NCBI GenBank assembly: GCA_022059125.1 | Contig: JAEUWY010000010.1 | Span: 372,001 to 436,000, forward strand | Reading direction: 5' to 3' | Source: Corynespora cassiicola | Lineage: Eukaryota; Ascomycota; Dothideomycetes; Pleosporales; Corynesporascaceae | DNA length: 64,000 bases | Shown: positions 34,523 through 46,512 of the stretch, one piece after another | Layout: each line of letters starts with the position of its first letter | Position numbering within the stretch: the first letter of the stretch is position 1 | Notes under the pieces: model-generated | The model's input: only the letters and a program-made list of their open reading frames with translations | The model's database searches: none | Told to the model about the DNA's origin: nothing | Position numbers and translations under genes: made by a program

Positions 34523-37500
34523 GATTGCTCTGCTGGCTTCGAGTGAAAGAGGAAAAGAGATACGTCAGTCGACTCAAATTCGTACTTGAGTGTAGAAAGG
34601 GATGATGCTAGACAGTCCGAGTGCTACCACCACCTCAGGGGCAGGAAAGATAATCCTATTAGTACCTTCCGGCCCGCCAAGCGACTATCCGTCATTAACC
34701 AGCTCGATTCCGGGTTGGCAACACCCAGAATGCTACGATAAACAAGCAAATGTGCACGATAAACTATCAGCTACATCCAGATCATGTCCAGGGTTGGGTT
34801 CCCTCGCGTGACAGACCGGCTTGGATGCCACACAATCCAGGTAAAGAAATCGAGTAGCTAGTCGCACCGACACGCATATGAAAAGCCCTACAGGCTTGAA
34901 GAGCTAGCGAACATGATGCTTTGATTGAGCATCAGGGCTGGCGGCTTGGGCTTCTCCCCTCGTCGTCCCGCCATAGTTCAACCCCAGATATCGGACAAGA
35001 CCGCCGTGGCGAAGGAAAACACGCTTTTCTGGAACACACCTCATCGCTTGCCAGCGTAACGCTGAATTGAAATGCTCTGACAGGTCAGTCTATTTAGCCG
35101 CAGATTGTTCGTGAGTATAGAATATATGGTGGTAATTATTGGCGTGGGGAGAAATAGCCGGCCAAGGTGCCACATGTCTGGCCGTAGCAAACCGTCGAAC
35201 AGCAAATATGAAGATCAGTTCGCATCCTGGTATGGGCCCAGTACGAGCAAGGCGACTGCAAGCGGGTAGATGTTTAAATTGAGTTGGAGGCCAAGCGATC
35301 GCTAGAAGACGCCACGCGTGTGGAGCTGTGCTCTTTTGTAGAAGGCGAATATGCAGGCAGGCCTCGTGCTCCCCCGGGCTCGCGAGACGACGCCGATTAG
35401 CCTGTATCTTCTATTTATGGGGTTGAAGATGAGTTCGAGGAAGCGACCTTCCTAGATTCGATTCTTCTTCCGATCAGAATCGGACATGTGATGTGGTGGT
35501 GATGACCAATTTGGACCTTCTCGGTGGCTCCCCACATTCTGTGTGGGGCATGGAATATGGCTGAAATAGAGAACTCGCTTCGAGAGCACATGGACCTGCT
35601 ATAACGCCGGGGCTGAGGAGCCTCAAAATCAGCATCAAGAGCAAAAATAGATGCGTGACACGATCGGATCGTGAATCCGTTCGCAAGGTGGCGTATAGTA
35701 AAAGTGTATTTGTGTGTTACCCCACATGTTTTTGTGACCAGCTGCGAGTGGTGAGATGAAACGAATCTAACTCCTTCTAAGACTCATGCAGATGGAAAAA
35801 AAAAAAGATACAGAGGAATTATATATTTCGAGAAAGGGCGTGCAAAAAGAGTCTAGAATGTTGTCAGTTACGGGGCAAGACCCAATTCAGTGTGCATGTC
35901 CTTGGTTGCCACATGCGCTATGCACCCAAAGATCCCAGAGGCCGACTCGCCAGACATGGCAGTCCAGGATGGAAGCTCGAGCAGCGGTATGCAATGGTTA
36001 CCTCGTGATGTGCCAGCGTGATTGACGGGGGCGGTACGGTAAGCCGAGTCCTAGCGCAGAGCTGGCGATTTCACCTTTCGCGGGTAGGGGTTGCTTTTGA
36101 GTCCGACAGAGCCACTGAGCCTTCTGATCGAACACCTCCAAATCAGAATGAGGCTAGTCTTTTCACATCAGAAGTCAGCATTGACCAAATGTAGAACTGA
36201 TGGTATATCGTCTCAGAATTGGGATGTTGATCCTTACCCTATAATTGCAAATGTCAAACCCTCGCATGAATTCAAATCAGGAATGGAGAATGCCAGCGGA
36301 TTTTCGGATGTGAGCTTGATCTTGAAACAGACACGACTCGTCTTTCAAAGAGATGATAGTACTGTCCTCCATGCGCCGAAAGTGTGACAGAGAACTTTGA
36401 ATCGACAGGGCCAGCTAGTCGTAGGCAGTAAAGCACCGGAAGTAGTTCAAGACACGAGTGTATTGCGAAGGTCGAGGTTGCAGTACGACGCCTCGCACAG
36501 GGGTCAACTTCAATCGCTTTCGTGCCCAAGTCAGCGTCAAGCTAATAGGCCCAAGCCAAAGTATGACACGGATGCACAATACCTTTAGTACCGGTGAGCG
36601 ATGCGATGCGATGAATGTCGCTGGTTGAAATGGCCTTGATGGCAGCCCCATTTCCTGGCAATGGCTATTTATTGCCCGAATTGCCGTCCATAGGCCTCAG
36701 TAAGGACAAGGTTCCCTGAGCATGCCCATGTGTGTTGGCATGTGTCTGTCCAACGAAAGCTCGCAGAAGTCAATGTCGTACTTGACGACATCCGAGATAC
36801 CGATGAAAACGGATCTCCACATAGCCGCGGCCGTCTCCCGCGGAGCACTACGCGATCAACTCATGTGCGACGGAGCGACGGAGCGGCCCTTGTTAACTAA
36901 AAGTCGCAAAGAGCTCCGAAGCTAAAACGACGGGACTGGCCAACCTTGGTCAACGCATGGAAGAATAACCGAAGTTCGAATTACTCAGGCAAATCTGCCG
37001 TGTTCTATTCAGGGCTCAAGGTTGTGCACTGCCTAGCGCAGCTGAACTGAGGTCCGCTAGTTCGCAGAGAGCAAGCACGCACACTGGGCTTTTTGTGCGC
37101 GAGTCGTTGAGAACACGGCAGTGTCTGACTCGGTATCCTTTGCCGCAACATCGTCCAGTCATGTTGAGAAATATAGTCACGTTGGTCTGATCTGGCACTG
37201 CAGGACGCCTGTGTACACTCACAACAGGTCCCATGGACTGTTTAAGACGCCGTACTTGCATGGATTGGCGCAGACTGTTTTTGTCGATCACGTTGCGTTG
37301 TAGACGGGCGAATAGAAGCCAGTGCAACCGTCCATCAACACGGCAAACGCGCGAGCTATGTGTATGCACACAACTATCCCTCCGAAGTCAAAGATGCGGG
37401 GTGGGATGGATGTCCAGAAACTTTGACCGGAAGGCAGCTGAAAGAAGAACAGAAGCATCATAAAGTTAGATGAAAAGGCCCAAAATGATATGGGCGTTTT

Positions 37501-40361
37501 TACAGCCGCCAGAAGTACTTATCCCCGTGGTGGCTGTCTCAAAACCTTATACCGACATCGGAATGCGCTAAAATTGCGTAAGCACATGGTAGGCGCCAGT
37601 GTAACAACAGCGGCTGTAAGGCCAGGGGCGCCCCCCACTAGACATGTTTGGAAGGGAAACCACAGGGCGACCAGCCTAGAAATCAGATAAAACGAGACTA
37701 AATGCCGTGTAGAGTAATCACTGAATGCATCCTCACTGAAACGTGATTGAGGTTCAGGGCGAGCTGTACGGTTGCAACGGCGCGGCGGTCGCCGTGTTTT
37801 GTGACTCCCGCCATTATGATTCAGGGTGTGGAGATTCCTTTTTTTTTTGGGCGGGCCATTGCCATGGGGCACGCATCAAACTGGGTCTGCGACTGCAAGG
37901 CTGGCTTCTCTCGGCGCTTGGTCGGACGGTGCAAACAAAGCCGACCGTCTCTACAGTGTTTCTACACTGTTGAGTTCGATCTTCAGCCCATGGCCCTGAT
38001 CGTTTTGTTAGTGACGCCTTACGTGCATGAATCTTGATCATTTTGCCTGGACAAAGCAAAAAGATGCAGAAATCTTACAAGGTAGCCTGGCCCCATTCAA
38101 TCCATGTACACGGCCCTGGAGGACCCTTCAATGGCGTGCCAAGACGATGCATATCCAGGTAGAGTCTTCGCCACGATCGAGCCAGGTAGCAGGCTTCCAA
38201 GCGAAAGTGTAATTATCTTTCGGAGACTTTGTTTTTCGTAGCCAATGTGTGCCAATGATGTCAAGCAGCCGCGTTACTGAAACGGGCTGGGGCAAAGCGC
38301 GACGGATAGTGTGGGGTGTGCACGGCTGAGGGCCGTGGCCTTTCTTTTCGTCGGCTCGGTGCCGATTTAGGTGGCCACGCCAATCAAGGCCTGCAAGCTC
38401 GATCGAGTATGCAGGTTCGTGGAGAACCTGCAATCGACGTGCCCGTTGAGTGCTTTGAGGATGGGGCCTGTGCTTGCATGCATCCGACGAAGGAGTCAGC
38501 CAGGATGTGTAGATCTGGATCTGGGGAACTCGATCCAGATCAAGTGGATGCTCTAATCTACCCAGATCGGCGAGAGCCTCCGATCCGGAATGGTATATTT
38601 GCGGCTATATTGACAGGGACTTCGCCACGAAAAGACGGTCGGCTTGTCGAGCCATTCCGCCATAGCCGTGAACATCTGAGAGGATACCCTAAGCTGCGGG
38701 TCAATGCAGCGCCTTATCTCAGATGCCATGCGCAAGATTGACAGGGAAGGTGACGCGCGCAGGACGTGAGGGAATCACCCGCTTTCATGTGTGCGAGGGC
38801 TGAGCTGTGCATGGAGCCGATGGAGGTCGGGATGCAGTGGTGGAAGAGGGTTGCCGAAGCGTTGTCGGGAGAGGAAGACGGCTCGGCTGCACAGGGTGTG
38901 AACCGGTACGGCAATGAAAAGCAAATGACAGAGGCTTCAGATTGGGGAATTCCAGCGAGCAGGAGATGGGAGGCTGCGAATTGAAGGGGAGCGTTGGCGT
39001 GTCCCGAGTGACATCTGACGCACAGACCCCGGTCATTACCCACTACGGCTAGAGCCAAACCTTGTACGGAATGGGCATGCGAAAAGTGACAACGATGAGA
39101 GGTATCTGAGCTGGAAAAACGAAATGCGATCCAAATGCAAGCGGGTAGTTGCGGGGCCTGTGCGAGATGCACGGCAATGTGCGACATTTCGGCACAATGC
39201 CCACTTGCCGACCGTAAACTACATACCGAAATGTACCCTCACGCTGTATAGCACGCGCGGTCTCGTCCGTCGAAAGGGCTTTTTTGTCAGGCTTGCAAGG
39301 AGCACACTCGTGACCTGCAGGATTTAACAAGGAGATGTAGGGCTTGCTGCAGGATCAAAAACACTGTCCTGGTGGAGGTGTGATGAAGCGCATGGAGGCG
39401 TAGCCCCGAAGACCAAGGCCCATTTTATGTTGCCCCAACAAGACAAACATGGCAGACGGTCTTTTTTTTCCTTGTGGCAATCTCACATTGATGTTTTTCT
39501 GGACGCGAGAAACCGATCTTCAGCATAGACGAGTATCGTTGGAAGAAGCCTGAAGCACCCCTGCGACACAGCCGACTTTGTGACACGCCCCAAGACTGCC
39601 ACCAAGACGATCGGGAGATCCTTTGAGAATCGCCTGATAAGGGTTTGTTTGGCTGGGCAAACTGCCAAAGAATGTAGGGGCGCTATGCCGTCTCAGCCCA
39701 GTTGGAAGGAAAAAAAAAAACAATACCCGAGTGTAAGCATGCATGGGAGAGTGATACGTCACGATGGGAGGGGGGGTTGGTAGCTGCCATCCGACAGCAA
39801 ATCTTTGATTGATTGAGGGGTAGATGGGAGAAATGAACTGCTGGTACGCGGCCGAACCCAACTGGCAGGGCCTGATAGCCGAAAGCAGCCACGCTGACTC
39901 CATCTGCCTTCCCCCAATGGTCGGCTCGTCCTGCTCCTCTAGGATATGTAGATGAATAGAGATGAATGCCCGAACATGGGCATTAAGGGTGTCGAGGAGA
40001 AATGGCGGAAGCCATGGGCAGTCGAACACGGCATTATCATTCCGTTCCATGGGACAGGTTCTTGTCGTGGGTCCTCGGTAGTGTTGAACTGCTGTTGTAG
40101 CAGACCTTAGGCTTCCGGGAGGCCGAGACGCCTCCTCTTATAGGAGAGACCTAGCAAAGGAGCCAGGAAAGTTGCTCGATGGCCTGATAGCCTCTATTTT
40201 AACGAGCAAACGGGTCCGCCTTCTTCATGGCGATGACGTGCCAGAAATGAGATGGATGGGTCGATAACGAGTTGTGAGGAGCCTCAACGGGGGCTCCGAG
40301 ACGGTTCTGCGTTCCATGATGTGGAGGGTATCATAAATCGTGTCGTTTGTCGTCGCGCCAA
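34523..40361. other. 5.8 kb gene desert
   Basis: I find no gene here that I can support. Open frames are short or of mixed, non-conserved composition on both strands (for example 38316-38741 plus and 39520-40050 minus) and none shows a domain, signal peptide with continuation, or a convincing splice join. Base composition is near average and I see no transposon protein, terminal repeats or long tandem arrays. It may hold regulatory DNA, non-coding transcripts or decayed sequence. Confidence 0.45.
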
Positions 40362-40945
40362 TTACCAAGTTTGGGTGTTAGTCTGGGTAATGGTGGAACT
40401 GGCGTGCCTGATGGGGGAGGGGTCTTTGACGTCCGAGTCATCGTCCTGTTGGCCGTCTGTGTCGTCTTCAACATGGGGGTAGCCCTTGATGCCGTTCTCC
40501 AAGTCTCTAAACGTTTCTCTGTACGCTTTTGAGGGTACTGCTTCCGGATCGACAGTGAGTGCTGTGAGGTTAAACGGGATGGTCATCTGGCGAGCATCCT
40601 GCTTTGGCTTGTCGACAAAATAGTCTCTGTCGTCCATGACGTGAAGGTGGGGAGTCTCGGGCTGGTGGACGCCAGCGTCGGTAAAGCGCTCGGCTAGTAT
40701 TTTGCGCAGTACCCGTTCCACTTGCTCGTCAGTAGGCCCAACCCACTGCTGGCGGACCTCCAGGGCGCGAATACGGTCGTGAAGTGAACGAAGAGACTGC
40801 TCTGTTCGCTGCATGAATTCCCGGCTAGGACTTGTTAGATACTCGGAGACGAGTAGTGAGCGGCGGGGCGGGGGGCAACCTACTACCAAACGGCCAGCTG
40901 CTCAAAGGAGCGGTTGATCTGGTGCACAGTATAATTCCACGACAT
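40362..40945 (-). CDS. Small hypothetical protein with a helical, coiled-coil-like N-terminal half
   Basis: Not recognised. Two exons fit: 40945-40887 and 40824-40362, with a 62 nt intron (GTAGTA..CCTAG), giving 173 residues. The join gives a continuous helix-prone stretch, VHQINRSFEQLAVCREF then QRTEQSLRSLHDRIRALE, followed by TDEQVERVLRKILAERF. The C-terminal half is acidic and hydrophilic (VEDDTDGQQDDDSDV) and looks disordered. There is no signal peptide or membrane segment, so a cytosolic or nuclear protein is likely. The good splice sites, helical pattern and clean ATG context make it more credible than neighbouring frames. It is the only supported gene in about 9 kb. Confidence 0.6.
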
Positions 40946-41654
40946 GGCAGTGCTGGAAGAGCGCGGACGAAATCGAGAACGAAGGCGCGAGACTTGGAAT
41001 CGGCGAGCACTTGAGCAGAGAGACACAGGGCAACGCAACAGCTGGGGCGACGATGGCTGATAAAGTGCCCGAACGGGGCAGACGACCCCCAGACCCTGGG
41101 AGCAGCAGGACGGTGGGCATGCATGTAAGTGGATCAAAGCGTCACAGCGTCCTCCCCATGAGCGGTGGGCAGCCGGGCAGCTGGGGGGCAAGTGTCTAGC
41201 AGAAGAACAGACGGGCCGGGGCCAATGATAGCATGGCAAGGCACTTCTAATATTGGGGGGGTCGACAGGGGCAGGGAAGGCGTGGAGCAGACACGATCAG
41301 TGCTGGGCTGGCGACCGAAGGGGCAAAGCGGCGATGCAGTGGCTGTCGAACGAGGGCTTGAGGAGGGGCTGAAGGATGCGGCAATGAAGGCTCGGACACA
41401 GGGCCAAGGGGCCATGCAGCAAGTCAGAGGGAGGGCCAGTGGTGGTGGAACTGCGAGAAAAAAAACATGGCCAGACGGGGATGGCCAGAGGGCGGCACCA
41501 AAAAGGACGGGTAAATCCAACGCTGCGAATGCGCGGATCGACAGGGCTAGCAGGCGCCATGGAGGGTGCGGTGCATGTCACTGTGGCTGGCGTGTACTTG
41601 GGGATAGAGCGAGGACGAGCAGGCGAGGGCGAGGAGCGGTGGTCGACGAGGGAG

Positions 41655-41709
41655 CCGTTCCAGGGAGCGATTGCAGGGGGGGCGGTTCCAGGGAGCGGTT
41701 CCAGGGCTC
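41655..41709 (+). repeat. Interrupted GGTTCCAGGGAGC repeats
   Basis: Three near copies of a 13-base unit occur, two of them directly adjacent (about 41682-41708). It is a small minisatellite within the GC-rich island. Confidence 0.6.
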
Positions 41710-41925
41710 CAGCAGGGCTGGGCTACAGGCATTGGCCGAGTCTGCACGGCATGCGGGAAGGACTTCCCCGGCGGGAGCGAGCACCACGGCGGTTACGAGA
41801 GAAGCGCACGCTGGATGACAGCGGGCAGAGGCGCAGGCCTTGGTCGGGGGCCCTGGAGGGCTGCCAGGTTGCCAGGTTGCCCGTCTCCCATCGGAGTCCC
41901 AGGGCAGGGTGCTGCAACATGGAAC

Positions 41926-41951
41926 CGGCGGCGGCGGCGGCGGCGGCGGCG
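41926..41951 (+). repeat. (CGG)n trinucleotide repeat
   Basis: Eight or more CGG units in a row lie in the GC-rich island. In one plus frame they would encode a short poly-Arg or poly-Ala run, but no gene is supported. Confidence 0.9.
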
Positions 41952-42464
41952 CTGTTGGCTTGATGCTCAGGTGCTTCCATCCCATATAGCCCCCGCTGGT
42001 GGGTGCCTCCCATCCCAGGTCGCCTCGGACGGCCGATGCTCGCTCACGCAGCCGCAGCCAGCCAGCCAGCCAGCAAGCAGCCGCCAGCAGCAGCCAGTGC
42101 ATCGCCAGACGCCTGCGCCGCCCTGGGCCGTGGGCAGAGTTCGCGCGTATAATTATCCGACGCGTCTCGGGACGCGTTCCTATTGCGTGTTTGCCGGCTC
42201 AGCTGTCTCTGGAGCGCACAGCACGGCCACAGCAGCAGGGCTCCACGGCGCGATCGGTGACGGCCATGCACCTCGACGAGCGCCCGCCAGGCCAGCCGGG
42301 GCCCTGCCAACGCCCTCGCAGTCGCCCTCAAACACCTGTTCTCTGACCGCCCTCTGGCAACCCCGTCGCCGCAGCGAGCACGCGGTGAGCAGCCCGGGGC
42401 TGGCCAGCCTCAGCGACGGGCTGCGTGCGTCGTGGATGCGCGCGGCATCGCATGGGGGCTAGCA

Positions 42465-42503
42465 GCACCGCACCACCAGCACCGCACCACCAGCACCGCG
42501 CCA
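42465..42503 (+). repeat. Tandem CACCAGCACCGCAC repeat
   Basis: About three near-identical copies of a 14-15 base unit lie in tandem, part of the same simple-sequence island. Confidence 0.7.
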
Positions 42504-42570
42504 GAGCACCGCAGCCCGGCCGCCTACCAGCACACGGGAAGCATGCCAGCATGCCAGCCAGCATCGGCTG

Positions 42571-42630
42571 CATCGACGGCATCGACGGCATCGACAGCAT
42601 GGCCAGCAGGGCCAGCAGGGCCAGCACCGT
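42571..42630 (+). repeat. Two adjoining minisatellites, CATCGACGG and GGCCAGCAG
   Basis: Three copies of a nine-base CATCGACGG-type unit are followed by about three copies of GGCCAGCAG. Both units are multiples of three, so they keep frames open and may inflate apparent reading frames. Confidence 0.75.
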
Positions 42631-43358
42631 CGCCGATGTCATGCAGCCCGGCCGCGCCGCCAGCTGCTCCGCGACCGAACCTGTCCTCGTCCCCCGGTCG
42701 GCCTTTGCCCTGCGCACTACCAGGAGTACTCATGTACATACTACCTGGGTGCGTGCTCTGCTACCAGGTGCGTACAGTACACGGCTAGCACTCTACATGG
42801 CACACAGGGCAGACGGCCATTGATGCCACGACGTCGGAGCAGGAATCGGGGCCCTGCCTGGCCTGCCATTCGTCGCCCGATGCCCCGACTCATGCTGAGG
42901 CCTCCGTCTGCATCCACGCCCTCCACGCCCTCCTCGCCCACCACTCACAGCACGACACATGATCCAACTCCGACCTGCTCTGTGCGGCTCTGAACCTCTC
43001 TCGTGTCGCTGCTTCTCCCGCTGCAGAACAGGGACGGCTCGCTTCCCCGCCCCTCCCCGGCGGCCACAGGCTCCTCCTCGCTGGGTCCGCGGCCTCCCTA
43101 GAGCCAATGCATACACCAATGCATACCCCTCGCCCACCCCGCCGAGCCCGTCTCCCCTCGCCTGACGGCGGCTGTCCTTCCGGCCGCTGGACATGCTCGT
43201 GGGATCGACGTCTACTCTGCTCTAACTTTGCCCGCCGGCCTCGTGTACCACTGAATCCGCCTCCAATGCCTCTCTGCACCGGGTGCAATGACATCGCCCG
43301 AAGAGCCATGTACATCATACATTCCCAGCTCTGGCAGATCCCCAGCGTCCCCTGCAAA

Positions 43359-43365
43359 TATAAAA
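43359..43365 (+). promoter_or_regulatory. Probable TATA box of the PAN-like gene
   Basis: A TATAAAA heptamer stands 60 bases upstream of the ATG at 43425, in AT-rich sequence that follows the GC-rich island. Confidence 0.5.
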
Positions 43366-43424
43366 TGCTCGCAGTGTACCTGGCACCATCGTGATCCGCA
43401 TCCTACTCCAAACGCCGCTTGAAA

Positions 43425-44442
43425 ATGTACTTTGCACTAAGCCTCCTTCTGGTCAGCCATGCATATGCATGGCCCTCGACCCCAAGGTTGGTCTACTCCA
43501 GACCGCACCACCACGCATGTTTCGCTAACTGCCGCCAACACTCCAGCGTAGAGAACATGGCGCCACGCAATGATCCGCCCGACTCTGCCCCTGTGATCGA
43601 CGCCTTAAGAGACCCTGACATGTACGACCGGCTGATTCGCCCCTACCAACCACACAACGAGCAGACTCCTGTCGACAACATCTTCCAGTCCCAGAATGGC
43701 AATAGTTGTGGGCCCCGTGGTGCCTGCCCAGCCTATGAAGGCGAGACGCGAAACATCAATGGCCGAGAGTACCACATATACTGCATCAATGCCCCATGGG
43801 GCTCCTACTTTTGGCTCCCCTCCTCCAAGAACCTTGAAGAGTGTGAGAAGCGATGCCACGAGAATAGCTATGACTGCAACGGATTGACCTTTTACCCTTC
43901 CACTGGCGCCTGTTCCATCATCACCTCCAAGGATGCGGCACCTTACATTTGGGACAATGGCTACCAGAAGATTGGCGCCATTCCTGTAAAGTCGAACGTT
44001 GCATTTGGTCCCGGTATGCTCTGCCCGCTTCCGGGATCGGATAACCAGGTCTGGGACTTTGAAGGCAAGAAATATCGATTCAAAATGTCATGCCGCAATC
44101 AGATCAAGGCCGATGCCAAAGATCGCCGCCAAATTGGCCTCGCCAAGACGGTTGACGAGTGCGGTGAGCGATGCGGACACGAGAAAGACTGCTACGGCTT
44201 CCACTACTATCAACCAACCTTCCCTGGAGGTCGACTCGACGGCCAGCGCACCTGTGAGCTGATCATGCGGCAAGTGGGCGCTGGCGATTGGGTCCCGCTC
44301 TGGCGCCCGAACCAATACCTATCTGGCCTGCGAGTTGAGGTACACTCATGGCAATCTTCCATCAGCACTCGAGCTAACTGTGCGATAGCATGCGGATTGC
44401 GGAGACGTGGGTTGGAACCAGGATGAGAAGGGCAGGAACTAA
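43425..44442 (+). CDS. Secreted protein with two PAN/Apple-like Cys-rich repeats
   Basis: Extracellular protein of unknown function. The N-terminus is a signal peptide (MYFALSLLLVSHAYA). The frame 43425-44339 joins through a 49 nt intron to 44389-44442. A further 60 nt intron is likely at 43487-43546 (GTTGGT, GCTAACTG, CTCCAG); being stop-free and a multiple of three it is invisible to frame analysis. Lengths are 322 residues unspliced and 302 spliced. Two similar modules follow: ECEKRCHENSYDCNGLTFYP..CSII and ECGERCGHEKDCYGFHYYQP..CELI, the C-x3-C, C-x-G-F/L and late Cys pattern of PAN/Apple folds, which bind proteins or sugars. The last exon adds a Cys-containing tail (ADCGDVGWNQDE). It may bind host or cell-wall glycans; this is inference. 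Confidence 0.8.
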
Positions 44443-46512
44443 TTCCAGTCTTGGCTACGGGATGAAGTTCATTCGAACACGATGCTTGAGTACAAGATGC
44501 ATGCAGCATGCAGCATTCACCCTTGCCAAGCGTACATGGCAAGCGGGCATACCGGTGAGTCAATCCTTGTTGGAGATTCTTTTTGCTGGCCGGGATATGA
44601 AGTCCTATATATCAACCCTACAATCAACTGGGCGTCTTCTTCGCCTCATCAGACAATGTCTCACCAACATTGACAATGCACCAATGTCAAGGGCGTTTTG
44701 CCTCGTCTCACAGACGTTCTTGCAAGTCTAGTTGAGCTGGTCGCTGTGTGGCGCGAAATAACCCTACTTGGACTCTGTACTGTAGCCGATGCTACTAGAC
44801 CTGCCTACTTTACTCTACGGCAGAACCCACAAACGTAGCCCAGAAGCCTCGGCATTCTGGTCAGTCTTTTGGAGGTGGTTACCGCTGTTTGCTAATCTTT
44901 TCGTGGGATCATCTTCATGCATTCCTTGGATGTTCGGGTTAGCAACTTTGCCTGTTCCACAAACTCGGGTGACCATGTTGACCTTGGTGACTCATGGCCC
45001 CTATCTTGCCCCATCCCTGGACGGTTCTGGAAGAGAGATCAGGATCAGAGCACAGACAGCCTCGCATCCCAGTAGTTTTCAAGGTTGTCCCCATTCCGCA
45101 GTCCGCCTGGCGCCTACCGCGACTACACCGTCTACAGGTATGACGACTTATCCGATGATCCGGAACGCGCCTTGCCCGGCTGTCCTATATCCGACAAGAC
45201 CAATGGCAGGGCCGGGAGCTGGTCCTGCATTCACCTATTCTGTTTTGCTTTACATCTCGACCGGAACGGCTACTGCCATCGCCGATTCCGCTATAAACGC
45301 CAGCTGCCCCGTCAACTCGCTTGCCGGCCATGGTCTGATTTTGCATCTTGCTCACCGTTCAGCCCTCGAAACCAGCACCAGCTCGCCATGGTCGGTAAAT
45401 CACCGCATTGAGAGGCGTGACGCCGCCGTGGCGATCTGATCACGAGTAAGGAAGTCCACTGGGTCGGTCCAAAGGCAGCGTCTCCCGGCCAGTGGTATCG
45501 CAGCATGGCCTTATCGTCTCGACTGGCGCACAGGCACGGTAGCTGATGAGGTGCCATGGGCGTGGTCTGGCTTTACTCTTTTATATTAGAGATATAGCAT
45601 GCTCGAGCTACACCCCCCCCGTCTTGGCGGTACCTACATACAGCACATATCGGAGCATTACTGAAGCGGGACAATAGTGGCTAGGATATGCCGGAAAGCC
45701 CGCCGCTGGGTTCGGTTCGCGAGTCAGAGCGAACGATGGACGTCGAGGTCTCGTACAGGTCGAATCAAAGAGCACCCCAGGCAAAAGGCGGTCGGCGCGA
45801 GTGGGCCTTGCACGGCGCACGCCGACGCTGGCACGGAATTGTGCTCTCCGTACGGCGCGGTCAGGCAGTCTGGAACAGCCACGGCTAGGTATGCAACCTC
45901 GAACACGACGTCACAGAGAAAGATTAATGACCTGGTCGAGCGCTTGGCTTGGTAGCGAACGTGATGTGAAAGAAGCATAGCTCGCGCATCCCAACGGGGT
46001 TAGCAGTCCAGCATCTTCTCCTTTTATGCACCGCCCACAGCCTCGTACACGCTCCCCGTCGCGGTATAGACCGAGCTGATACGGGAGTACTTGCCCGAGC
46101 CAGCAACTCGCTCCAAAACAAAGGCTGGAAGGGGGCGTCGCCAGGCTGGCCCGTTCCGGATGCGGCCGCCGGTTTGTTTTTTCTCTGCCCGCGCCATGGC
46201 ATGCATGCACAGGACCTCACGTTCACGCCACTAACAGGGCCATGTCGCGACCGATCACCATCTCGAGCGCATGTACGCATGCGCTGTGCGGGCTGCGGAC
46301 GTGGGCACCACGGCAGGATACTGCTTTTCGACGGCCCAGAGCTGGGCACCTGGATTGGGGCGTATTTACAACAGACTGCTACTGCTCCCCCCCCAAAGCG
46401 CATGTATACAGAAAGAAAAGGAAAGAAAAGAAATATTTACAAGAGAAGCTCGGGAAGGACTGAAAGACTGCATCAGAGCCCGCACGCGCGCGACTACCCC
46501 GCCCTCCCCTCT
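44443..46512. other. 2.1 kb region without a supported gene
   Basis: A 216-codon open frame at 44789-45439 (plus) and an overlapping one at 45085-45411 have no recognisable domain; Ser/Thr/Pro-rich composition without a signal peptide argues against a real gene. The right end is the 3' flank of the lyase gene. Confidence 0.4.

Larger units (their letters stand above)
40946..43358. other. GC-rich, simple-repeat island upstream of the PAN-like gene
   Basis: A visibly GC-rich block with many CAG, CCAG, CGG and GGCCAG-type runs. Long frames are open on both strands (for example 41165-41818 and 41671-42462 plus, 42328-42717 minus), as expected from GC-rich sequence poor in stop codons. Their products are Arg/Ala/Pro/Gly-rich with no domain. 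I do not call genes here. The right part should contain the promoter of the PAN-like gene. Confidence 0.5.

Noticed and set aside
37016..37369. Cys-containing minus-strand frame considered as a small secreted protein
   Set aside because: No signal peptide at its start and irregular Cys spacing.
38316..38741. 141-codon plus-strand frame in the gene desert
   Set aside because: No domain, signal peptide or conserved-looking stretch; length is within chance for average base composition.
41165..42462. Long plus-strand frames rich in Arg, Ala and Gly
   Set aside because: They fall in GC-rich repeat DNA where stops are scarce, and the opposite strand is open too.
44789..45439. 216-codon plus-strand open frame
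   Set aside because: No recognised domain and no splice evidence; an overlapping frame on the same strand is equally open.
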